64,000 nucleotides of DNA from Acetobacteraceae bacterium (lineage in GTDB: Bacteria; Pseudomonadota; Alphaproteobacteria; Acetobacterales; Acetobacteraceae): assembly GCA_947474705.1 (NCBI GenBank), contig CANJJS010000017.1, forward strand, positions 1 through 64,000, written 5' to 3'. The notes under the pieces were generated by a model, which worked only from the letters and a program-made list of their open reading frames with translations, had not been told where the DNA came from and made no database searches. Made by a program: the position numbers and the translations under genes. Positions 9,409 through 20,204 of the stretch are shown here, one piece after another. The number at the start of each line of letters is the position of its first letter. Position 1 is the first letter of the stretch.

Positions 9409-12400
9409 ATGATCTCCGCCGTCTTCGTCGACCGCCCCCGTCTGGCGATCGTCCTCTCGATCCTGCTGACGCTGGCCGGCGTGCTCGCCTACCAGCGGAT
9501 CGCCCTGTCGCAATTCCCCGACATCGTGCCGCCCCAGGTCACGGTGTCCACCAGCTTCCCCGGCGCCTCCGCCGCGGTCGTGGAGGCGACGGTCGCGCAG
9601 GTGCTGGAAGCGGCGGTTGTCGGCGTGGACCGCATGATCTACATGAAGTCCAACAGCGCCAACGACGGTTCCTATTCCTTGGGCGTCACCTTCGAACTCG
9701 GCGTCAATCCGGATATCGCCACCGTCAACGTCAACAACCGGGTCCAGGCCGCGCTCGCCCGATTGCCGCCGGAGGTCCAGCGCCAGGGCGTTACCGTCCG
9801 CAAACGATCCACCGCGATTCTGGAATTTCTTCAGGTCTACAGCGAGACCGGCGAGCATACGCCGCTGTTCATCAGCAATTACGTGACGATCAACGTGCTC
9901 GATCGCCTTGCCCGCACGCCGGGGGTGGGCGACGCGACGATGTTCGGGCGCCTCGATTACGCGATGCGCATCTGGTTCGACATTAACCGGATTGTTTCTC
10001 TCGGACTCGCGCCGTCCGACATCGTCGCCGCGATTCAGCAGCAGAACGTCCAGGCGGCGACCGGCCGTATCGGATCGCGCCCGACTCCGGACTCCACGCA
10101 ATTCCAGTTGAATGTGCGAACCCAGGGGCGGCTGTCGACGCCGGAGGAGTTCGCGGCGATCGTGGTCCGCGCCAATCCGGACGGCTCGGTCCTGCGTGTT
10201 GGCGACGTCGCGCGCGTCGAACTGGGCGCCGCGAACATGGACACGGAGAGCCGGTTGAACGGTAAACCCGCTGTCTCCATCGGCCTTTATCTGGCACCCG
10301 GCGCCAACGCCGTCCGCACCTCCGCCGCCGTCAACGCCACGCTCGCGGACATGCAGACACGCTTTCCCACCGGTTTAAAAGCGCGCGTCTTCTACGACAG
10401 CAGCGGCTTCGTCGCGGCGACGATGGAGGAGGTGAAATCCACCCTCCTCATCGCCTTCGGCCTCGTCGTGCTGGTTGTGTTCGTGTTCCTTGGCAACTGG
10501 CGCGCGACGCTGATCCCGATCGTCGCCATCCCCGTCAGCCTGATCGGCACCATCGCGGTTCTGATGGCCGCCGGGTTCTCGCTGAACACGATTTCGTTGC
10601 TGGCCATGGTGTTGGGCATCGGCATCGTCGTGGACGACGCGATCGTGGTGGTGGAAAACGTGGAACGGGTGATGGCGGAGGAACCCGATCTCGACCCGAA
10701 AACCGCGACCAAGAAGGCGATGGCGCAGATCACCGGTCCCGTGATCGCGATTTCGCTGGTGCTGTTGTCGGTGTTCGTGCCGATCGGGTTCATTCCCGGC
10801 GTGTCGGGGACGCTGTTCCGCCAGTTCGCGGTGACGATCAGCGTGTCGATGCTGATTTCCGCCATCAACGCGCTGACTTTGTCGCCCGCCTTGTGCGGCC
10901 TGTTCTTGCGTCATCACGGCCATCCCCGCGGCCCCCTGGGGTGGATGCTCAGCGGCATCGACGGCATCTGCAACGGCTACGCCGCGATCGTTCGTCCCTT
11001 GCTGCGAGTCTCTCTGCTCAGCATCGCCGTCATCGCCGCCTCCGCCTACGGCATTTTTCATCTGGGACAGCAAACGCCCACCGGCTTTCTGCCCGAAGAA
11101 GACCAGGGTGCCTTCTTCATCGCCGTCCAACTCCCCGACGGCGCCGCTTTGTCGCGCACGCGAGAGGTCGTGACCCAGGTCGAAAACCTGGTCCGCCCGA
11201 TGCCGCAGGTCGAAGGCGTCCTCGCCATCGTCGGCTTCTCCCTGCTCGACGGCGGCAACCAGTCGAACTCCGCCTTCCTGGTCGTCCGCCTGAAACCCTT
11301 CGAAGACCGGACCGGCGCCGCCGATGGCGCCCGCGTGGTGATCGGAAAAGTCTTCGGCGGCGTCAGCCAGATCCGCACCGCCAGCATCTTCCCCTTCAGC
11401 CTGCCGCCGATCATCGGCCTGTCCACCAGCGGCGGCTTCGAATTCCAGTTGGAAAACCTGGAAGGACGCGAACCCGCCGAAATGGCCAGCGTCATGGGCG
11501 GCCTGCTCGGCGCCGCCAACCAGGACCCGCGCCTGAACCGGGTCTTCGCCACCTTCACCGCTTCCAACCCCGCCGTCTGGCTGGATATCGACCGCGACAA
11601 GGCACAGGCGCTGGGCATCGGCGTGTCCGACATCTTCAGCACCCTCCAGGCCGCGCTGGGTGGGTTCTACATCAACGACATGAACCTCTACGGCCGCACC
11701 TGGCAGGTCATCCTCCAGGCCGAGGCCGCCGATCGCGCCGACATGACCGCCTTCGACCGCATCTATGTGCGCGACAAAACCGGCGACATGATCCCGCTGA
11801 AATCCGTCGCCAGCCTGCGCTACGTCGTCGGACCTCAGGTCATCAGCCGCTTCAACAACTACCGCGCCGTCACCGTGAACGGCGGGCCGAAACCCGGCGT
11901 GTCCTCCGGCGACGCCCTGATCGCCATGGACCAGATCGCCGCGCGCACGCTCCCCCAGGGCTACGGCTACGAATGGTCCGGCACCGCGTTTCAGGAACGC
12001 CAGTCGGAGGGCCAGACCTTCGGCATTCTCTCCCTGGCCGTGCTGTTCGCCTATCTGTTCCTGGTCGCGCTGTACGAAAGCTGGATGATTCCTATTCCGG
12101 TGCTGCTGACCGTCACCGTCGGCGTGCTGGGCGCCTTCGCCGGGCTTCTGATTTCCGGCCTATCGCTCGACCTCTACGCCCAGATCGGCATGGTCGTTCT
12201 CATCTCCCTGGCCGCCAAGAACGGCATCCTCATCGTCGAGTTCTCGAAGGAACTCCGCGAAAAAGGCGTCTCCATCCGCGAGGCGGCGCTGTCCGGCGGG
12301 CGCATGCGCATCCGCGCCGTGCTGATGACCTCCATCGCCTTCATCGTCGGCCTCATCCCCCTGGTCTGGGCCGAGGGCGCCGCGATGCTCAGCCGCCGCG

Positions 12401-12531
12401 CCGTCGGCACCGCCGTCTTCGCCGGCATGATCGTCGCCACCTGTATCGGCGTGTTCCTGATCCCAATGCTTTACGTCGTTTTCCAGACCTGGCGGGAACG
12501 GGTGAAACGGATGTTCGCCAAGGCGCATTGA
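9409..12531 (+). CDS. Multidrug efflux RND transporter permease (AcrB/MexF-like)
   Basis: 1040 aa, RND motifs ([20 protein letters not shown]), two large periplasmic loops. Confidence 0.97.
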   Translation: MISAVFVDRPRLAIVLSILLTLAGVLAYQRIALSQFPDIVPPQVTVSTSFPGASAAVVEATVAQVLEAAVVGVDRMIYMKSNSANDGSYSLGVTFELGVNPDIATVNVNNRVQAALARLPPEVQRQGVTVRKRSTAILEFLQVYSETGEHTPLFISNYVTINVLDRLARTPGVGDATMFGRLDYAMRIWFDINRIVSLGLAPSDIVAAIQQQNVQAATGRIGSRPTPDSTQFQLNVRTQGRLSTPEEFAAIVVRANPDGSVLRVGDVARVELGAANMDTESRLNGKPAVSIGLYLAPGANAVRTSAAVNATLADMQTRFPTGLKARVFYDSSGFVAATMEEVKSTLLIAFGLVVLVVFVFLGNWRATLIPIVAIPVSLIGTIAVLMAAGFSLNTISLLAMVLGIGIVVDDAIVVVENVERVMAEEPDLDPKTATKKAMAQITGPVIAISLVLLSVFVPIGFIPGVSGTLFRQFAVTISVSMLISAINALTLSPALCGLFLRHHGHPRGPLGWMLSGIDGICNGYAAIVRPLLRVSLLSIAVIAASAYGIFHLGQQTPTGFLPEEDQGAFFIAVQLPDGAALSRTREVVTQVENLVRPMPQVEGVLAIVGFSLLDGGNQSNSAFLVVRLKPFEDRTGAADGARVVIGKVFGGVSQIRTASIFPFSLPPIIGLSTSGGFEFQLENLEGREPAEMASVMGGLLGAANQDPRLNRVFATFTASNPAVWLDIDRDKAQALGIGVSDIFSTLQAALGGFYINDMNLYGRTWQVILQAEAADRADMTAFDRIYVRDKTGDMIPLKSVASLRYVVGPQVISRFNNYRAVTVNGGPKPGVSSGDALIAMDQIAARTLPQGYGYEWSGTAFQERQSEGQTFGILSLAVLFAYLFLVALYESWMIPIPVLLTVTVGVLGAFAGLLISGLSLDLYAQIGMVVLISLAAKNGILIVEFSKELREKGVSIREAALSGGRMRIRAVLMTSIAFIVGLIPLVWAEGAAMLSRRAVGTAVFAGMIVATCIGVFLIPMLYVVFQTWRERVKRMFAKAH

Positions 12532-12616
12532 TCCCCGGGCGCCTTGATCCAGGTCAATGCCCGGCGGAGCGAGGAGGGGCCAGACTCGCCGCATTGCAAC
12601 ACCCGGCGGCCACCCC

Positions 12617-13999
12617 ATGCATTTCAGTTTCGAAACCCTGGGCAACGCGACTCTCGCCTTTCGCGAGGACGATAAACCCATCCTCGCCACCGACCCCTGG
12701 CTGACGGGCACCTGCTATTTCGGCAGTTGGGGCCTCGACCGCCCGCTGACCCCCGACGAACTCGCGCTGGTCCAGGCGAGCGAATACATCTGGATCTCCC
12801 ACGGCCACCCCGACCACTTCCACGTTCCGTCTTTGGCGCTGCTACGGCCCGATCAGAAAATCCTGCTGCCGGACCATTACAGTTCCGACATCCACGACTA
12901 CCTGGAAAAACGCGGCTTCCAGGTGGAAGTCATGCGTTACAAAACCTGGAAACAACTCTCGCCGGGCATCCGCGCCATGTGCCTGGACAACGAAAACCAG
13001 GACGCGATCCTTCTCGTCGAGGCCGGCGACAGCCTCGTCGTCGATCTCAACGACTCCCCCCTCTGCGGCGAACGCCGTTTCATCCGAAACCTCGTCAAAA
13101 ATTATCGCCGCGAGCGCACCTACGTCGCGGCCCTCTGCTCCAACGACGCCGACATGTTCAACCTCGTCGATGCTCTCGGACAACGCATCGTCGACCCGCC
13201 AGAGCAACGAAAACCCGGCATGATCTGGTCCCTGTCCCGCATCGTCGAATCCCTTGGCGCCGGGTCCTACGTCTCCTCCGCCTCCCAGCACATCTACGTT
13301 CGCCGCGATGCCATCTGGGCCAATCCCTACCGCGTCGGCTGGTCCGACGTCGTCAAACACTGGACCCGGCCGAATATCCGCATCGTGGAACCCTTTGTCG
13401 TCATGAACCTCGACACCGGGGACTACGAACGGAAGCATCCGGAACAAACCTCGGATTTCGCACAGGTCACGGACGCGACGTCGGACGACGACTGGGATGA
13501 AAAACCGACCGAAAACAACTGGACCGCGCTGACCGATTTCTTTCAGTCGATCGAACTCCTCAGGCCCCATTTCGACTGGCTGGATTTCACCATGGGCGGC
13601 GAAACCCGGCGCATAACCCTCGCCGGAACCGGCGAGAACCGCGGCATCGCCTTCAACGCGCCCGCGAAATCTCTTATGAATGCGGTGAAACTCGGATATT
13701 TCGACGCCATTCTGATCGGCAATTTCATGACGGCGGAATTGCGAAACACGACGCTTTATCCGCATTTCACGCCCATCGTCGCGAAACTCGCCGGCGCCTC
13801 CGGCGTGAAAACCGCCGAAGCCTGGAAACGCTTCCGTTCCCGCTACTTCCGGCGCAATCCCCTGGGGTACCTGGAATGGCATCTGATGGAGAAACTCGCC
13901 GGCGCCGGGGATGTCGCCCGCGAATGGGCCGGCCACCTCCACATCAAACGCCCGCTGAAAATCGTCTATCGCCGCTTTCTGGGCGACCCCGTGGGGTAA
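12617..13999 (+). CDS. MBL fold metallo-hydrolase
   Basis: HGHPDHFH metal-binding motif; starts MHFSFETLGNATLAF. Confidence 0.85.
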   Translation: MHFSFETLGNATLAFREDDKPILATDPWLTGTCYFGSWGLDRPLTPDELALVQASEYIWISHGHPDHFHVPSLALLRPDQKILLPDHYSSDIHDYLEKRGFQVEVMRYKTWKQLSPGIRAMCLDNENQDAILLVEAGDSLVVDLNDSPLCGERRFIRNLVKNYRRERTYVAALCSNDADMFNLVDALGQRIVDPPEQRKPGMIWSLSRIVESLGAGSYVSSASQHIYVRRDAIWANPYRVGWSDVVKHWTRPNIRIVEPFVVMNLDTGDYERKHPEQTSDFAQVTDATSDDDWDEKPTENNWTALTDFFQSIELLRPHFDWLDFTMGGETRRITLAGTGENRGIAFNAPAKSLMNAVKLGYFDAILIGNFMTAELRNTTLYPHFTPIVAKLAGASGVKTAEAWKRFRSRYFRRNPLGYLEWHLMEKLAGAGDVAREWAGHLHIKRPLKIVYRRFLGDPVG

Positions 14000-14064
14000 T
14001 GCCGCATGTGCACCGGGCCGCGGACATCCGGGCACCAATTCTTTCGCGACACCGCCGCCGTCAT

Positions 14065-14196
14065 CGTCATGGTTCGGCCTGACCGGGCCATCGGTGGCGG
14101 TCTGCCGTCGCGGTTCATGGCGTATTCGCCGTGGAACGTGCCTCCCATCGCATCGCCGTGCCGTGTCCGGTGGTCCGGTCAAGCCGAACCATGACG
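14065..14196. repeat. Inverted pair of 30-nt REP-like units (14065-14094 and 14167-14196)
   Basis: 27/30 identity between the first unit and the reverse complement of the second. Confidence 0.8.
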
Positions 14197-14424
14197 GAAT
14201 ATGGGGCGGAGTTTATCGTTTCACGACCATTCACCCGCTGCATATGAGGTAAAGCCTCCGCCGCGCCCTCCGTGCCAAAATCCCGATAATCCGTGCTTCA
14301 TCCCTTGCCGTTCCTCCCTCGCTCCCAGGCCGCGACGGACATGGCGACCCGGCCCCCAACACCCCCCTTGGCCCATCCCCCCGAACCCGTGCATCCTCCC
14401 CCCAACCAACGCGGAGACAGCACC

Positions 14425-16734
14425 ATGGCGGACCAAAAATTCGGCCTCGCGCAACCCGTTCGCCGGGTCGAGGACCCGAGACTCCTCAAAGGCATGGGCC
14501 GCTATACCGACGACATCGTCCTTCCCGGCATGCTGACCGGCGTCGTCGTCCGCAGCCCCCACGCCGCCGCGAAACTCGGCGCCATCGACACCTCCGCCGC
14601 CGCGTCTCTCCCTGGTGTTCGCGCCATCTATACCGCCGCCGACCTGAAGCATCTGGGCTCGCTCCCCTGCGCCGCGCCGGTGCAAAACAAAGACGGCTCC
14701 GACATGGTCTCCCCGCCGCACCTCGTCCTGGCGGAGGGCGCGGTCCGTCATGTCGGCGATCCCGTTGCCTTCGTCGTCGCCGACACCATGGAACAGGCGC
14801 GCGATGCCGCCGAGGCGATCGCCGTCCACTACGAAATTCTTCCCTCCGCCACCGATCTCGCCACCGCGATGAGCCCAGGTGTCCCCGCTGTCTGGCCGGA
14901 GGCGGCGAACAACACGGTTTTCGACTGGGAAATCGGCGACAAAGCCGCCACTGAGGCCGCCTTCGCGCGGGCCGCGCACGTCACAAGCCTGACCGTCGTC
15001 AACAACCGCATCGTGGTCTCGTCGATGGAAGCCCGTGCCGCCGTCGCGGATTACGACGCGGGCACGGGACGCTGGACGCTCTACGCCAACACCCAGGGCG
15101 GCTGGCTGGTGAAGAATCTCATTGGTCCGGTCTTCGGGACCGACCCCGAAAATTTCCGCGTTGTGACACCGGATGTCGGTGGCGGGTTCGGCATGAAACT
15201 CTTCCTTTACGCCGAGCACGTTCTTACCTGCTTCGCGGCGCGGGAGCTGGGCCGTCCCGTGAAATGGGCGGCCAGCCGTGGCGAATCCTTCCTGTGCGAC
15301 ACGCAGGGCCGCGACAACATCACCTTGGGAGAACTCGCGACGGACGCGAACGGAAAATTCCTCGCGCTGCGCACCCGGAACATTTCCAACATGGGCGCCT
15401 ATCTTTCGACCTTCGCGCCTTATATCCCGACTTACGCGGGAACTTCCGTCCTCTCCAGCATTTACAATTTTCAGGCGATTTACGCCAACGTGATCGGCGT
15501 CTTCACCAACACCGTGCCCGTCGATGCCTACCGCGGCGCCGGTCGTCCCGAGGCCAATTATCTCGTCGAACGGCTCGTCGATGCCGCCGCGCGCGAACTG
15601 AAGATCGACCGCATCGAACTCCGCCGCCGCAACATGGTCCCGCCCTCGGCGATGCCGCACACGACACCGGTCGGAAAAACCTACGACAGCGGCGATTTCC
15701 GGATCGTCCTCGACGCCGCTTTGGCGAAAATGGATTTTTCGACATTCGAATCCCGCCGCGCCGCCGCCGCCGCGCGCGGCAAGCGCCGGGGGCTCGGCCT
15801 GGCTTATTACCTGGAAGCCACCGGCGGCGACCCGACCGAGCGCGCGGAAATCAAATTCGCCGACGACGGCTTCGTCGATGTCTTCGTCGGCACCCAGTCC
15901 ACCGGACAGGGCCACGAAACCGCTTATGTCCAGCTTACCGCCACGCGTCTCGGCATCGACGGCGACAAAATCCGGATCCGCCAGGGCGACACCGACACGA
16001 TCCCCGTCGGCGGCGGCACGGGCGGCGCCCGCAGCCTGTATTCCGAGGGTCAGGCGATCGTCAAAACCGCTGATTCCGTCATTGAAAAAGGCAAGCTCGC
16101 GGCGTCCGACGAACTGGAAGCCTCCGTCGCCGACATCGTCTTCGCCGACGGCCGTTTCGCGATCGCGGGCACTGACAGAGGGATCGATCTCCTCGACCTC
16201 GCCGCGATCCGCCGCCGCAAATCCCTGCCGCTGGACACAGCGGAAATCGCCGCCATCGATCATCACACTTTTCCAAATGGATGCCATATGGCGGAGATCG
16301 AGATCGATCCCGAAACCGGTGTCACCACGATCGTCCGTTACGCCGTCTGCGACGATGTCGGCAAGGCCATCAATCCGATGATCGTCCGCGGTCAGGTGGC
16401 CGGCGGTGTCGCGCAGGGCATGGGTCAGGCCATTCTGGAACATACCGTGTTCGACACGGACTCCGGACAACTCCTGTCCGGCAGCTTCATGGATTACGCG
16501 CTGCCCCGCGCCGACGACCTGCCGGACATAGAGGTCGAGTTTCTGGAAATCCCCTGCGCCACCAACCCGCTTGGCGTGAAAGGCGCGGGCGAGGCCGGGG
16601 CGGTCGGCAGTCCGCCGGCCTTGATCAATGCCATCCTGGACGCGCTGGCGCCCGATGGCGTGGACCATATCGACATGCCCGCGACCCCGGAACGTGTCTG
16701 GCGCGCGCTCTCCCGGCCGGCGGCGGCGATCTGA
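14425..16734 (+). CDS. Xanthine dehydrogenase family protein, molybdopterin-binding subunit (CoxL-like)
   Basis: QPVRRVEDPRLLKGMGRYTDDI, AYRGAGRPEA, GVKGAGEAGAVGSPPALINAI. Confidence 0.95.
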   Translation: MADQKFGLAQPVRRVEDPRLLKGMGRYTDDIVLPGMLTGVVVRSPHAAAKLGAIDTSAAASLPGVRAIYTAADLKHLGSLPCAAPVQNKDGSDMVSPPHLVLAEGAVRHVGDPVAFVVADTMEQARDAAEAIAVHYEILPSATDLATAMSPGVPAVWPEAANNTVFDWEIGDKAATEAAFARAAHVTSLTVVNNRIVVSSMEARAAVADYDAGTGRWTLYANTQGGWLVKNLIGPVFGTDPENFRVVTPDVGGGFGMKLFLYAEHVLTCFAARELGRPVKWAASRGESFLCDTQGRDNITLGELATDANGKFLALRTRNISNMGAYLSTFAPYIPTYAGTSVLSSIYNFQAIYANVIGVFTNTVPVDAYRGAGRPEANYLVERLVDAAARELKIDRIELRRRNMVPPSAMPHTTPVGKTYDSGDFRIVLDAALAKMDFSTFESRRAAAAARGKRRGLGLAYYLEATGGDPTERAEIKFADDGFVDVFVGTQSTGQGHETAYVQLTATRLGIDGDKIRIRQGDTDTIPVGGGTGGARSLYSEGQAIVKTADSVIEKGKLAASDELEASVADIVFADGRFAIAGTDRGIDLLDLAAIRRRKSLPLDTAEIAAIDHHTFPNGCHMAEIEIDPETGVTTIVRYAVCDDVGKAINPMIVRGQVAGGVAQGMGQAILEHTVFDTDSGQLLSGSFMDYALPRADDLPDIEVEFLEIPCATNPLGVKGAGEAGAVGSPPALINAILDALAPDGVDHIDMPATPERVWRALSRPAAAI

Positions 16735-16778
16735 TCGCGAAAGGACGGAAACCGTGGCGTGCCCCCGGGGGGAAGCGC

Positions 16779-17612
16779 CTACCCCTTCGCCGCGCGCAAC
16801 GAATACGACAGCGGCAGCCAGGGTTTGTCCGGCCAGCGATAATCGCAGTGCCCGTGCCGGACCAGGCCGGAAAACATCTTCCACGCCACATGGCCGTGTT
16901 CCTCGAACCGATCGATGCGCAACCCCGCGAAAATCGCCGCCGTCAGTATATCGGACAGTGGATGGAGAAACTCGACGGTCCGGCTGTTCGTCAACCGCGC
17001 CGTGGGATCGGCGTAGTCTTCCGGACGGTCTTCCAGCATCGGCTGGCGGCTGAGATAGGGCATGTACCAGCTGGGCATGCCATCCGGCGTCGCCGTCATG
17101 TCGTCGAACACGTAGGCCGCTGGGTGGGCCTCGGCCAGCGCCAGATATCCGCCCGGTTTCAGGAACGACCCGATAACCGAAGCCCATGCGCGGAGGTCCG
17201 GCAGCCAGCAGAGCGCGCCCCAACTGACGAAGACGCGGTCGAAGGACGCGGGTTCCGGCAGCGCGGCCGCGGCGTCGTAAACATTGGCCTCCACGAAGCG
17301 CGCCCGCCCGGCCAGCCCCAGTTCGGCCGCGAGACCACGAGCCGCCTCGATCGCCGGCGCGGAAAAATCGATCCCCACGACCTCCGCGCCCCGCCGGGCC
17401 AGTACCAGCGAATCGAACCCGAAATGGCATTGCAAATGCAGCACGCGTAAACCGGCGACAGGACCCAGCACGCCCGATGCGATCGCGTCCAGATGGGCCG
17501 AGCCATCGCGTAACGACTCCAGCACGTAAGTGTCGGGCGCGTTGAGATGCAGCGGCACCCGCTCATCCCAGTTCGCCCGGTTCAATCGCAGCCAGTCCGG
17601 TTCTTCGGCCAT
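16779..17612 (-). CDS. Class I SAM-dependent methyltransferase
   Basis: VLHLQCHFGFDSLVLARRGAEVVGIDFSAPAI; start at MAEEPDWLRLNRANW. Confidence 0.9.
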   Translation of the reverse strand: MAEEPDWLRLNRANWDERVPLHLNAPDTYVLESLRDGSAHLDAIASGVLGPVAGLRVLHLQCHFGFDSLVLARRGAEVVGIDFSAPAIEAARGLAAELGLAGRARFVEANVYDAAAALPEPASFDRVFVSWGALCWLPDLRAWASVIGSFLKPGGYLALAEAHPAAYVFDDMTATPDGMPSWYMPYLSRQPMLEDRPEDYADPTARLTNSRTVEFLHPLSDILTAAIFAGLRIDRFEEHGHVAWKMFSGLVRHGHCDYRWPDKPWLPLSYSLRAAKG

Positions 17613-17637
17613 GGCCCCTCCAAACCGGCGATTTGTT

Positions 17638-18204
17638 TCACACCCCCCGCGCGGCCGGTTCGACGGGAACAAGCCAGCCCTCGTAAAGGACGATCGGACC
17701 AGTGAGCACATGCCAGATTTCGACATGAAAGTGAAATCGGCCGTCCGTTTCGGCTTCGAAGGCGCGGGACCGTGGCGCCAGCCACGGCGGTAGCGGCACG
17801 CCAAGGCAGCGCCATCCCTGGAACGCCAACGCCAGGCGATTCCCCTCGGGCACCAGCGCCATCGCGAAAGTCAGCGGGCCAAAGCTTTCTCGCAACAGCC
17901 CGGCATGGCGTCCGGTGCCCGCGAACTGCCGGCTCGAAAAGCTTGCGGCTCCGAACCGGCGGGTCCAGATCTCGGCCGCGCCGTCCCGTTCGAACCGGAC
18001 GCTGACCGGCGTATCCGCCGCCGGTCCAGGAAACCCAACGATCGCCCCCGCGAGCCGGGCCAATAATCCGGTCCCGCGCTCCACGCGCGCGCGCCCCTCA
18101 GCCAGAACCACGCCGTCGTGCAGGTCCCGGATCGCGATCGGCAGCCCATCCCACGCCGCGCCCAACACCCGGCGATACAGGCCATCGCCCTTGGCGCCGG
18201 TCAT
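17638..18204 (-). CDS. DUF4166 domain-containing protein
   Basis: YRRVLGAAWDGLPIAIRDLHDG...IWTRRFGAASFSS; ATGA overlap with mazG. Confidence 0.75.
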   Translation of the reverse strand: MTGAKGDGLYRRVLGAAWDGLPIAIRDLHDGVVLAEGRARVERGTGLLARLAGAIVGFPGPAADTPVSVRFERDGAAEIWTRRFGAASFSSRQFAGTGRHAGLLRESFGPLTFAMALVPEGNRLALAFQGWRCLGVPLPPWLAPRSRAFEAETDGRFHFHVEIWHVLTGPIVLYEGWLVPVEPAARGV

Positions 18205-18998
18205 TCCGCCCGCTTCACCGCCTGCCACGCCGCTTCCATGGCGTCGAGCGTCTCGCCCTTCAAATCCCGCCCATCCGCCGCCAGCATCGTTTCCATCGCA
18301 TTGAAGCGCCTGGAAAATTTTTCGTTGGCGTGCCGCAAACACGCCTCCGGGTCCAGGTTCAGTTTTCGCGCGAGATTCGCCAGCACGAACAGCAAATCCC
18401 CGACCTCGTCCGTCAGCCGCGCCGGATCGGCACCCGGCAATTCGGCCTTCAACTCGCCGATTTCCTCGTCCAGCTTGTCCAGCACCGCCGCCGCGTCCGG
18501 CCAGTCGAACCCGGCGCGCGCGGCACGGCTGGTCAGTTTCGCGGCCCGGGTGAGGGCGGGGAGCCCCACCGGCACGCCCGCCAGGGTGCCCGTTTCCAGA
18601 CGCGCCGCCCGCTCCGCCGCCTTGCCCGCCTCCCAGGCCGCCGTTTGCGCCGCCGCGTCGCGCATCGCGGTTTCGCCGAACACATGCGGGTGGCGCCGGA
18701 TCATCTTGTCCGAAATCGCCTTGGCCACGGTGGCGAAACCGAAATAGCCCGCCTCTTCCGCCATGCGCGCGTGATAGACGACCTGAAACAGCAGATCGCC
18801 CAACTCATCCGGCAGCGAGTCGAAATCCCGCCGCGCGATGGCATCGGCGACCTCGTAGGCCTCCTCGATCGTATACGGCGCGATCGACGCGAAATCCTGC
18901 ACCTTATCCCACGGGCACCCCGTCGCGGGATCGCGCAGCGCGGCCATGATATCGAGCAAACGGCGGAGTTCCGCCTCGGCGGAGAGTGGCTGTTCCAT
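18201..18998 (-). CDS. mazG: Nucleoside triphosphate pyrophosphohydrolase MazG
   Basis: LLDIMAALRDPATGCPWDK; ELGDLLFQVVYHARMAEE and EVGDLLFVLANLARKL repeats. Confidence 0.95.
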   Translation of the reverse strand: MEQPLSAEAELRRLLDIMAALRDPATGCPWDKVQDFASIAPYTIEEAYEVADAIARRDFDSLPDELGDLLFQVVYHARMAEEAGYFGFATVAKAISDKMIRRHPHVFGETAMRDAAAQTAAWEAGKAAERAARLETGTLAGVPVGLPALTRAAKLTSRAARAGFDWPDAAAVLDKLDEEIGELKAELPGADPARLTDEVGDLLFVLANLARKLNLDPEACLRHANEKFSRRFNAMETMLAADGRDLKGETLDAMEAAWQAVKRAE

Positions 18999-19045
18999 GC
19001 CAACGCCGATAAGCGGCCAGGCCTGACCCCGCAAGGGGCCCGGTG

Positions 19046-20158
19046 TTAACCGATCAGACCGGCGACCCAGCGGAAAAGGCCGATATGGGACAGATCGTTC
19101 CAGGTCGCGAAGAGAAACAAGCCGCCCAACAGCGCGATCCCCGCCCGGAACCCATACTCCTGCGCGCGTCGCGGCAGCGGCCGCCCGGCGATGGCCTCCA
19201 CCAAGTAAAACAGCAGATGGCCGCCATCCAACACCGGGATCGGGAACAGATTGATCAGCCCAAGATTGACCGACAGCACCGCGATGAACGAGATCAGGCT
19301 GGATACACCAAGCTCGGCGACCTGGCCGGACAATTGCGCGATCCGTAAAGGTCCGCCCAACTCCTCCGTGCCACGCTGCCCCGCGATCATCTGAGTCAGC
19401 CCGGCCAGCGTGTCCACCGTCACGCTCCAGGTCTGCGTCACGCCGCCGGTCAGCGCGTCCAGCACGCCCAGCTTCTGGAACTCCTGGGTGCCGCCGCGAA
19501 TGCCCAAAAGACCGATCTTACGGCCCTTCACCTCCCGCGCCTCCGTCACCACCACGATCTCCTGGCGCGCGCCGCCACGGGTCACGGACATCGACAGGGT
19601 TTCGAGCGGATGCGCGACGACGATGCGCTGGATGTCTTCGAACGACCGGATGGCCTGGCCCTGGATGGTCTCGATCCGGTCGTTGACCTGAAGCCCGGCC
19701 CGCGCGGCGGCGCCGTTGGGCAGCACCTCGCCCACGACCGGCACCGTGACGGGACGGCCGACGGCCATGAACAATCCGGCGAACAGCACCATCGCCAGCA
19801 CGAAATTGGCCACCGGACCGGCGGCCACGATAATCGCGCGCGACAACACCGGCTTTTCGTGGAACGTCTGCCCCGTTTTCCAGCTCGCCCGAACCTCGGC
19901 GGACACTTCCTCCGGCCGCTCCTGGCCATGCAGCTTCACATAACCGCCCAACGGAAGCCAGGAGATGCGCCATTCCGTGCCCAGCCGGTCGCGCCACGTG
20001 TAAATGGTCTTGCCGAACCCAACGGAGAACGCCTCGACATACACCCCTCGCCAGCGCGCGGCGAGGTAATGGCCAAGCTCGTGAAAGAACACGAGAACAC
20101 CCAGCACCACGATGAAGGCGAGGGCGGTGCGGACGACATCGGGGAAAAGCTGCTGCAC
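19046..20158 (-). CDS. rseP: RIP metalloprotease RseP
   Basis: HELGH motif, PDZ domain, NLFPIPVLDGGH. Confidence 0.95.
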   Translation of the reverse strand: MQQLFPDVVRTALAFIVVLGVLVFFHELGHYLAARWRGVYVEAFSVGFGKTIYTWRDRLGTEWRISWLPLGGYVKLHGQERPEEVSAEVRASWKTGQTFHEKPVLSRAIIVAAGPVANFVLAMVLFAGLFMAVGRPVTVPVVGEVLPNGAAARAGLQVNDRIETIQGQAIRSFEDIQRIVVAHPLETLSMSVTRGGARQEIVVVTEAREVKGRKIGLLGIRGGTQEFQKLGVLDALTGGVTQTWSVTVDTLAGLTQMIAGQRGTEELGGPLRIAQLSGQVAELGVSSLISFIAVLSVNLGLINLFPIPVLDGGHLLFYLVEAIAGRPLPRRAQEYGFRAGIALLGGLFLFATWNDLSHIGLFRWVAGLIG

Positions 20159-20204
20159 GGGCGCGGGGTTCTTTCAGGGCAATTCGAACGACGGATCCGA
20201 AAAT

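Noticed and set aside
10893-12704. Long overlapping ORFs such as 10893..12704 +, 14221..17430 -, 59729..62122 + and 4108..6438 -
   Set aside because: They overlap well-supported genes in other frames and have Arg/Pro/Gly-rich low-complexity composition typical of spurious ORFs in GC-rich DNA.
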